Assembly (NCBI GenBank): GCA_016218725.1
Contig: JACRDB010000013.1
Coordinates: 1 to 64,000, forward strand
From: Deltaproteobacteria bacterium
GTDB lineage: Bacteria; Myxococcota_A; Polyangia; Polyangiales; Ga0077539
Length of the DNA stretch: 64,000 nt
Direction: 5' to 3'
The translations under genes were made by a program, and so were the position numbers. Below the pieces are notes generated by a model, which made no database searches, was not told the origin of the DNA, and saw nothing but the letters and a program-made list of their open reading frames with translations. Positions 58,364-64,000 of the stretch are shown piece after piece (position 1 is the first letter of the stretch; every line of letters starts with the position of its first letter).

Positions 58364-59689
58364 ATGAACACCCAGCCCCCGCCGCCCCTGGCGCTCCCGC
58401 CGTGGCTCTGGCCCTCGGCGCCCGCGGAGCCCCTCGGGGTGGTCTTCCCCCGCGCGAAATGGCTCCTCCTGGCGTACTGGGTGCTGCTGGTGTCGGGCTT
58501 CGTGGTCCTCTTCGCGGTGTTCGCCGCGTACGAGCACCTGTCCGGCTCGGACACCGCGGCGCTCGGGGCCTTCCTGCTGGTGAGCATGGCGGGCGTGGCC
58601 CTCGGGCAGCTCCTGGGGCTCCTCCGGGTGCGCCCGTGGTTCGTCCAGACGGTGGTCCTGGGGGCCACCACCGCGAGCTGCGTCGGCCTGACCATGGCCC
58701 TCGGGCCCGCGGTGGTCTACGTCATCGGGTTCCTGTGGTCCCTGGGCTGCGGGCACCTGACGCTGCAGCGCCGGGGCTCGCTCTGGAGCCTCTGGATCCC
58801 GGTGATCTGCTACGCCGGCTCGATGATCACCCTCCTGGAGCGCCACGGGCGGCTGCACACCTGGCAGTCGGGCCGTAAAGAAGGCGTCTGGGAGCCGGTG
58901 ACGCTCGCGATCCTCCTGCTCTTCGTCCTGCAGGTGTTCGCGTTCCTGGCGACGCAGGAGCACTACCACACGCTGGTCTGGCGCTCCCACGGGGCCAACG
59001 CCCCGCCGAAGGTGACCACCCATAAGGGCGGCGGCGCGAGGATGACCGGGCGAGGACTTGGCGCGCTGGTGCTCCTCGGGGCGGTGGTCACCGCGGCGGT
59101 GGCGCTGGTGTCGCCCTACCTCTGGCGCACGGAGCACCGGGACGGCCCTCGGGACCCGCCGCCGCAGGCGGAGCCGGAGCCCGACCCCCAGCGCCGCCCG
59201 GGGCGCGATGACTTCGACTGGGACCGCGTGGGCCAGGCCCTGCGCCGCGCCGCCCGCGAGGCCCAGGAGCGCTCCCGGGAGGTGCTGCCCTTCCTGCCGC
59301 TGTTCCTCCTGCACCGCCCCCTGCGGAGGCTCCTCCTCCTGCGCCACCTCCGCAAGCCCTTCTGGAGGCTCTCGCCCACGGAGCGCGCCCGCAACCTCTG
59401 GCGCTATGTGCGCATCGGCCTCGACGACGGGAAGCTCGGCCCCAGGCCCGGCGAGCCCCTGGAGGACCTGGTCCACCGCGTGGAGACCACCCGGGAGAAG
59501 CAGAGCCTCCCTCCCACCGAGGGCCTGCGCGACGTGGTGGACCTCACCGGCAGGATCCAGTTTGGCCTCGGGATCCCGGAGGGCGCCCTGGAGACCCTCG
59601 AAGCGCGCGCGCTCACCACCTACAAGTCCCTGGTGCGCCCCCTCCCCCTGCTCCAGCGCGTCGGAAGCTGGTGGCGCAAGCTCGGGTAG
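58364..59689 (+). CDS. Multi-pass membrane protein, TgpA/DUF4129-like tail
   Basis: A 441-residue protein with about seven membrane helices (about 30-200 and 235-260), a basic/acidic linker, and a helical C-terminus (FWRLSPTERARNLWRYVRIGL, EPLEDLVHRVETTREK) that resembles the DUF4129 tail of transglutaminase-type proteins accompanying MoxR/DUF58. The Cys-His-Asp transglutaminase core expected between the two is absent, so catalytic function is not predicted. ATG at 58364; a GTG at 58358 overlapping the preceding stop is the alternative. Confidence 0.7.
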   Translation: MNTQPPPPLALPPWLWPSAPAEPLGVVFPRAKWLLLAYWVLLVSGFVVLFAVFAAYEHLSGSDTAALGAFLLVSMAGVALGQLLGLLRVRPWFVQTVVLGATTASCVGLTMALGPAVVYVIGFLWSLGCGHLTLQRRGSLWSLWIPVICYAGSMITLLERHGRLHTWQSGRKEGVWEPVTLAILLLFVLQVFAFLATQEHYHTLVWRSHGANAPPKVTTHKGGGARMTGRGLGALVLLGAVVTAAVALVSPYLWRTEHRDGPRDPPPQAEPEPDPQRRPGRDDFDWDRVGQALRRAAREAQERSREVLPFLPLFLLHRPLRRLLLLRHLRKPFWRLSPTERARNLWRYVRIGLDDGKLGPRPGEPLEDLVHRVETTREKQSLPPTEGLRDVVDLTGRIQFGLGIPEGALETLEARALTTYKSLVRPLPLLQRVGSWWRKLG

Positions 59690-59694
59690 ACACG

Positions 59695-61671
59695 GTGTAT
59701 ACCTTGCCTTTCAGCGCGCGTGGGTGGCGGCTCCTGGCGCTCTTGTGGGTGTCCTCGGGGGCGGGCTGCGAAGACGCATCGAGGCTCCTGGACGCCACCA
59801 CGGAGCCGACCCCCTGGGCTCCACCCGAGGACGCCTCGGGGACCGCGGACGCCTCCCGCGACGGTGGCCCGGAGGCCACGCTGGACGCCGCGGAGGACAC
59901 GGGGGCGACGGACTCGACGGCGCGCCCGTCGCCGTCCTTCGGGGCGGCCCTCGACGACGGGGGCGCGACCTTTCGGGTGTGGGCCCCGGCGGCGGACGCC
60001 GGGAGGGTGGTGGGGAGCTTTGGCGAGGCGCAGCTCACGGCGGAGGGCAGAGGGGTCTTCGCGGCGCGCGTCCCGGGCGCCGTGGAGGGCCAGCGCTACC
60101 GCTACGTGCTCCAGAACGGCGAGCGCGCGCTGGAGCGCGTGGACCCTCGGAGCCTCCAGGTGCGCGAGGGCTGGAGCGTGCTGCACGACCCGTCGCGGTA
60201 CCCCTGGGAGGCGGTGACCTTCCGGCCTCCTGCGCTCCGGGAGGCGGTGGTGTACGAGGCCCACGTGGGCGCCCTGGCGGTGGAGCCCGGGGCTCGGAGC
60301 GGCACGTTTCGCACGGCCATCACGCGGCTGGACGCGCTGGCGGACCTCGGGGTGAACGTGCTGGAGCTCCTGCCCGTCAACGAGTTCGGCGGCGTGGGCT
60401 GGGGCTACAACCCGAAGCTATGGCTCGCGCCCAACAGCGCCTACGGCTCCCCCGAGGACCTCCGGGCCTTGATCGATGCCTGCCACGCCCGAGGCATCGC
60501 CGTGGTGCTGGATCTGGTCTACAACCACTACGACGGCTGGACCCGCGCGCCACTCTACTGCTTCGACGGCGACTGCCCGGACGGCACCCACGGGCCGTAC
60601 TTCTTCCGCAGCGGGCCGCACCGGCTGACCCCGTGGGGCCCGAGGCCGGACTTCACCCGCCCGGAGGTCACGAGCCTGCTGCTGGACGGCGTGGCCGTGT
60701 GGCTGCGGGACTACCGAGCGGACGGCTTCCGCTGGGACTCGGTGTCCAACATCCGGGCGATCGACGGCGCGGGCACGGTCCCCGGCGGGTGGAGCTTCCT
60801 CCTGCAGGCCCACGCCCTGACGCGGGCGCTGCGCCCGGGGGCGCTGGTCATCGCCGAGGACCTCAAGGGGTGGGACGGGATCACCCGCCCCACCAGCGCC
60901 GGGGGCCTCGGCTTTGACACCCAGTGGGACGGCTTCGTGTACGACCTGGGCAACCTCCTGGCGCCCCCCGACGACGACGCCCGGGACCTCTCGGCGCTGC
61001 GAAACCTCCTCGTGGGACGCTACAACAACGACCCCTTCCAGCGCGTGCTCGCCACGGAGAACCATGACACCGTCGGCAACGGCGGGCGGCGCCTGCCCGA
61101 GCGTATTGATCCTCGGGACCCCGGGAGCTGGGCCGCCCGGAAGCGCTCCATGCTGGCCGCGGCCCTGACGCTCACGGCGCCCGGCGTCCCAATGCTCTTC
61201 ATGGGTCAGGAGCACCTGGAACGGGGCACCTTCCGAGACCCCCCCGCCCCCCTGGACTGGTCCCTGGAAGAAGCCCACGCCAGGGTGAGGGCCTTCTACC
61301 GCGCGCTCGTACGGCTCCGCCGGAACCTGGACGGAGGCGCCGCGGGGCTCCAGGGCCCCCACGTGGCGGTGACCCACTTCCACCCGGGGAACAAGGTCCT
61401 GGCCTTCCGCCGCTGGGACCGCGGGGGCGACGACGTGGTGGTCGTGGCGAACCTCCGAAATCGTGGTTACCTTCGCTATGACGTGGGCCTCCCGGCGGGG
61501 GGCTCCTGGCGCGTGCGCCTGGACTCCGACGACCCGCGCTGGTCCACGGACTTCCGAGGCAGCGCGCCCGCCGCGGTGACCGCGGTCGCCCAGCGCTACG
61601 ACGGCCTTCCCTACACGGGCGCCGTGACCCTCGGGCCCTACAGCGTCGTGGTGCTCTCGCGGGACCCTTGA
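59695..61671 (+). CDS. GH13 alpha-amylase/branching-type lipoprotein
   Basis: A 658-residue predicted lipoprotein: signal ARGWRLLALLWVSSGAGC with Cys25, a Ala/Asp-rich linker, an N-terminal CBM48-like beta domain (about 80-170), then a GH13 barrel. Conserved regions: DLVYNHYDGW, nucleophile in DGFRWDSVS (D348), acid/base E388 in IAEDLKG, and ENHDTVGN; all present. Similar in design to glycogen branching or debranching/trehalohydrolase-type enzymes, but exported. It likely acts on alpha-glucans outside the cytosol. The GTG at 59695 is preferred; a GTG at 59671 overlapping the previous gene is possible. Confidence 0.85.
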   Translation: MYTLPFSARGWRLLALLWVSSGAGCEDASRLLDATTEPTPWAPPEDASGTADASRDGGPEATLDAAEDTGATDSTARPSPSFGAALDDGGATFRVWAPAADAGRVVGSFGEAQLTAEGRGVFAARVPGAVEGQRYRYVLQNGERALERVDPRSLQVREGWSVLHDPSRYPWEAVTFRPPALREAVVYEAHVGALAVEPGARSGTFRTAITRLDALADLGVNVLELLPVNEFGGVGWGYNPKLWLAPNSAYGSPEDLRALIDACHARGIAVVLDLVYNHYDGWTRAPLYCFDGDCPDGTHGPYFFRSGPHRLTPWGPRPDFTRPEVTSLLLDGVAVWLRDYRADGFRWDSVSNIRAIDGAGTVPGGWSFLLQAHALTRALRPGALVIAEDLKGWDGITRPTSAGGLGFDTQWDGFVYDLGNLLAPPDDDARDLSALRNLLVGRYNNDPFQRVLATENHDTVGNGGRRLPERIDPRDPGSWAARKRSMLAAALTLTAPGVPMLFMGQEHLERGTFRDPPAPLDWSLEEAHARVRAFYRALVRLRRNLDGGAAGLQGPHVAVTHFHPGNKVLAFRRWDRGGDDVVVVANLRNRGYLRYDVGLPAGGSWRVRLDSDDPRWSTDFRGSAPAAVTAVAQRYDGLPYTGAVTLGPYSVVVLSRDP

Positions 61672-61728
61672 CCATGGTCAAGTCCGGGCTTCCCCCCCTG
61701 GCCGGGCGGCACCCATGGATCCCCCTCG

Positions 61729-62175
61729 ATGGCCGAGACGATCACCCAGCTCCTCACGCGAGACCACTCCCACTGCGACGACCTCTTCGCCACGGCCGAG
61801 GCCCTCGGTGACGCCGGGGCCGCCCCCGCCGCGTGGAGGGCCTTCAGCGCCGCCATGGAGCGCCACCTCGGGGCCGAGGAGGGCCTACTCTTCCCGGCCC
61901 TCGACGCAGCCGTCGGCGGGAGCCTCCCGCCGGTGCAGGTGATGAAGCTCGAGCACGCCCAGCTCCGGGCCCTGCTGTCCGACCTCACGGACGCCGCCGA
62001 GGGGGGCTCCTGGGACGAGGTCTCGGGCCTGGCCCAGACGCTCCTGGTGCTGATGGAGCAGCATAACCTCAAGGAGCAGAGCGTGCTCTACCCCATGGCC
62101 GACCGCCTCCTCGGGGCCCGCGCTGGCGCCCTGGTGGCGGAGCTCACGCCCCTCACGGGGACGCCCCGGGCGTGA
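61729..62175 (+). CDS. Hemerythrin HHE cation-binding protein
   Basis: A 148-residue four-helix hemerythrin-like protein with helix motifs TRDHSHCDDLF, MERHLGAEEGLLFP, KLEHAQLRALL and MEQHNLKEQSVLYP; the His and Glu residues form the di-iron set. Possible roles are O2, NO or iron sensing or repair. ATG at 61729. The stop overlaps the DUF2249 gene (GTGA). Confidence 0.9.
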   Translation: MAETITQLLTRDHSHCDDLFATAEALGDAGAAPAAWRAFSAAMERHLGAEEGLLFPALDAAVGGSLPPVQVMKLEHAQLRALLSDLTDAAEGGSWDEVSGLAQTLLVLMEQHNLKEQSVLYPMADRLLGARAGALVAELTPLTGTPRA

Positions 62176-62393
62176 GCGATCGCTCCCTGGACGTCCGGGA
62201 CCTGCCCCCCTGCGAGCCCCTGGAGCGCGTACTGGCCGCGCTCCAGACGCTCCCCGCGGGGGACGTCCTGGTGGTCACGATCCACCGCGAGCCCTTCCCC
62301 CTGTACGCGCTCCTCCCCCGGCTGGGCTGCGCCCACAGCACCGCCCCGAGGCCCGACGGCGGCTTCGAGGTGCGCATCACCCGCGCGCCGTGA
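62172..62393 (+). CDS. DUF2249 small protein
   Basis: A 73-residue TusA-like/DUF2249 domain: LDVRDLPPCEPLERVLAAL and GDVLVVTIHREPFPLY match the family's DxR-x(n)-P core with the DVLxxxxDxxPxPL motif. GTG start in GTGA overlap with hemerythrin; its stop overlaps the next GTG. DUF2249 genes are commonly found in denitrification and NO-stress clusters, including with hemerythrins. Confidence 0.85.
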   Translation: MSDRSLDVRDLPPCEPLERVLAALQTLPAGDVLVVTIHREPFPLYALLPRLGCAHSTAPRPDGGFEVRITRAP

Positions 62394-63694
62394 CCCCGGG
62401 GCCCGGCCTCTCGCTGGAGCAGGCCCCGCACCTCTCGGTGCCGCTGCGCTTCTACCTCGGGGCTCCCCTCTTCGCCGCCGCCGCGGCCGTGCTCGTGGCC
62501 GTCGAGGGCCCCTACGCCCTCAGCACCCGCTGGACCCCCGCCACGCTCGCCGCCGCGCACCTCTTCGCGCTGGGCTTCCTCGCGCAGGTGATGGCGGGCT
62601 CGCTCCTCCAGCTCCTCCCCGTGGTGGCCGGCGCCCCGGTGCCCGGCTCCCGAGGCGTCGCCCTGGTCGTGCACGCAGGGCTCTCGGCGGGCTCGGTCCT
62701 CCTCCCGACGCTCTTCCTCACGGGTGCACCCTGGGCCCTCCAGGGGGCCTACGGCGCCCTGGGGGTCGCCTTCGTGACCCTGGTCGGGGCGTGCGCCCTG
62801 GGCCTCGCGCGCGCCAGGGCCGCCCTCCCCACCGTCGGCGGCATCGCGCTGGCGCTCGCGTCCCTCGCGGTGGCGGCGACCCTCGGGCTGCTCCTCGCGC
62901 CCCTCTACGCGGGGGGCTCTTCCCTCGCCCTGGGCGTCAGGCACCTGCACCCGGTGTGGGCCCTGGCGGGCTGGGTGGGGCTCCTGGTGGTCGCCGTGGC
63001 CTTCCAGGTGGTGCCCATGTTCCACCTCACCCCGCCGTATCCCCTCGCGCTCCAGCGGCTCCTGGCGCCGGCGCTCTTCCTCGCGCTGGCGGTGGCCTCG
63101 GTCGCCGAGGGCGCCGTCCAGACCGCGGCGTATGCGCTGGTGTCCGCGGGCTTCGCGCTCTTCGCGGGGGTCACCGCGCGCCTCCAGGCGCTGCGCCGCC
63201 GCCGCCTCGGAGACGCCTCCCTGGGCCTGTGGCGCGTGGCCCTCGGCGCGCTGGTGCTCACCTCCGCGCTGGCGGCCCTGAAGCCTTGGCTCCCCGACGC
63301 CTGGAGGCCCCGGGCCGAGGTCTTTGCGGTGGTGGTGTACCTCGTGGGCTTCGCGTGGTCCGTGGTGGCCGCGATGCTCACGAAGATCGTCCCCTTCCTG
63401 TGCTGGTTCCACCTCCAGGCGCGCTTCCTCGGGAGAGGGAAGCTCCCGCACCTCGGGGTCTTCCTCGCCGAGAGGGACGCTCGGTGGCTCCTGCGCGCCC
63501 ACGGCGCGGTGTGCGCGGCCCTCCCCCTGGGGATGCTCCTCCCCGCGCTGCACCCCGTGGGCTTCGGGCTCTTCGCCGCCGAGGCGCTGTACCTCGCTGG
63601 GCTCGTGGCCCGCGCGGGGTGGCGCTACCGCGAGGCCTCCCGGCGCCTGGAGGCGCTGCCGGAGCCCTCACCGGCGACGCATGCGGTACAGTGA
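62390..63694 (+). CDS. NnrS/heme-copper-oxidase-like membrane protein
   Basis: A 434-residue protein with about 12 membrane helices and conserved intramembrane histidines: AAAHLFALGFLAQVMAG, RHLHPVWALAGW, VVPMFHLTPPYP and TKIVPFLCWFHL. This texture matches NnrS/cbb3-subunit-I-like families that accompany DUF2249 and hemerythrin genes. Whether it binds heme is unknown. GTG in GTGA overlap, so the three genes are translationally coupled. Its end overlaps the convergent gene by 27 bases. Confidence 0.7.
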   Translation: MTPGPGLSLEQAPHLSVPLRFYLGAPLFAAAAAVLVAVEGPYALSTRWTPATLAAAHLFALGFLAQVMAGSLLQLLPVVAGAPVPGSRGVALVVHAGLSAGSVLLPTLFLTGAPWALQGAYGALGVAFVTLVGACALGLARARAALPTVGGIALALASLAVAATLGLLLAPLYAGGSSLALGVRHLHPVWALAGWVGLLVVAVAFQVVPMFHLTPPYPLALQRLLAPALFLALAVASVAEGAVQTAAYALVSAGFALFAGVTARLQALRRRRLGDASLGLWRVALGALVLTSALAALKPWLPDAWRPRAEVFAVVVYLVGFAWSVVAAMLTKIVPFLCWFHLQARFLGRGKLPHLGVFLAERDARWLLRAHGAVCAALPLGMLLPALHPVGFGLFAAEALYLAGLVARAGWRYREASRRLEALPEPSPATHAVQ

Positions 63695-64000
63695 ATACTC
63701 CGCGTCCACCGGCTCCACGGTGACGTCGGGCCACGGCGAGACGACGGGCGGAGGGAGCATCACGAACACCGGGCGGCCCTGGTCGCTCCAGTGGTCCACG
63801 AGCCTCCGGGCGTTCTCCAGCCGCTCGACCTCGGCGATGTCCGCATACTCGATGTCCCTCTCCGCCCGGAGCGAGAGCGCGGCGTCGATGCCGTTGCCGC
63901 CCGCCCAGCCGAGGAGGGCGAAGCGCGAGGGCGTCGCCCGCGCCACATGCTCCAGGCGCCGCTGGTGGCTCTGGCGCTCGCGCACCCAGGCCCGCAGGTC
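63668..64000 (-). CDS. C-terminal part of a gene truncated by the window edge
   Basis: An open frame that reads on beyond base 64000, so the N-terminus is missing (111 residues visible). The visible part (RFALLGWAGGNGIDAALSLR, IAEVERLENARRLVDHWS, RPVFVMLPPPVVSPW) has an alternating beta-alpha texture similar to the soluble end of membrane glycosyltransferases, but no family can be named. Convergent overlap with the NnrS-like gene. Confidence 0.6.
   Translation of the reverse strand, partial: DLRAWVRERQSHQRRLEHVARATPSRFALLGWAGGNGIDAALSLRAERDIEYADIAEVERLENARRLVDHWSDQGRPVFVMLPPPVVSPWPDVTVEPVDAEYSLYRMRRR

Noticed and set aside
62153..63553. 466-residue minus-strand frame opposite the NnrS-like gene
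   Set aside because: Gly/Arg/Glu-rich mirror of a hydrophobic membrane protein; the plus strand has GTGA coupling and membrane helices.

Overview
The window is very GC-rich and gene-dense. It looks like chromosome from a Myxococcota bacterium, most likely of the Polyangia/Polyangiales type. The evidence is the combination of several large cysteine-rich lipoproteins with CGxCG-type repeats, a MopE-type calcium-motif lipoprotein, two Ser/Thr protein kinases, an FHA-GAF-sigma54 activator, an AgmX/PglI-like lipoprotein, and strong G/C codon bias with many GTG starts and GTGA stop-start overlaps. No tRNA, rRNA, CRISPR array, prophage or intact insertion sequence was seen. Everything here was read by eye, so family assignments rest on recognised motifs.

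Layout. 0.2-7.7 kb (minus): a MopE-type lipoprotein, then an envelope cluster (HExxH lipoprotein, M23 peptidase, Wzx-like flippase, secreted unknown). 7.7-9.7 kb (plus): a two-domain cyclic-nucleotide-binding protein and an orphan ABC ATPase. 9.8-11.0 kb: a less GC-rich pair, an unknown 266-residue protein and a MazF/PemK-like toxin. 11.3-13.6 kb: an APC permease overlapping a lipoate-ligase-like protein. 13.6-14.3 kb (minus): a DUF5678-like small protein and a retropepsin-like protease. 14.5-21.6 kb (minus): TerB-like protein, Cys-rich lipoprotein, Ser/Thr kinase, signal-peptide/TPR-like protein and a second Cys-rich lipoprotein. 21.7-24.2 kb (plus): zinc ribbon, DUF2891 and PLP aminotransferase. 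24.2-28.2 kb (minus): sigma54 activator and HEAT-repeat lipoprotein. 28.4-36.8 kb (plus): the conserved translation/transcription operon rimP-nusA-YlxR/L7Ae-infB-unknown-DUF503-rbfA-truB. 36.9-41.4 kb: CorA, thiolase, CDGSH protein, AgmX/PglI-like lipoprotein and an unknown. 41.4-49.4 kb (minus): SDR, sphingosine-phosphate-lyase-like enzyme, TauE/SafE transporter, Tet-type MFS exporter, a divergent adenylosuccinate-synthetase-like enzyme, Uma2-like nuclease, and a nucleotidyltransferase paired with a possible RNase-H-fold protein. 49.5-53.2 kb: small unknown, third Cys-rich lipoprotein and dolichol-kinase-like membrane protein. 53.2-59.7 kb (plus): Ser/Thr kinase, zinc-ribbon/TerB protein, MoxR ATPase, DUF58 protein and a membrane protein. 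59.7-63.7 kb: a GH13 lipoprotein and a coupled hemerythrin, DUF2249, NnrS/oxidase-like membrane protein module; a truncated minus-strand gene runs off the right edge.

The best candidates for undescribed biology are the nucleotidyltransferase plus possible RNase-H-fold pair (48.3-49.4 kb), the MazF-like toxin with a large non-canonical partner (9.8-11.0 kb), and the PurA-like enzyme whose aspartate-binding loop is replaced (45.9-47.2 kb).
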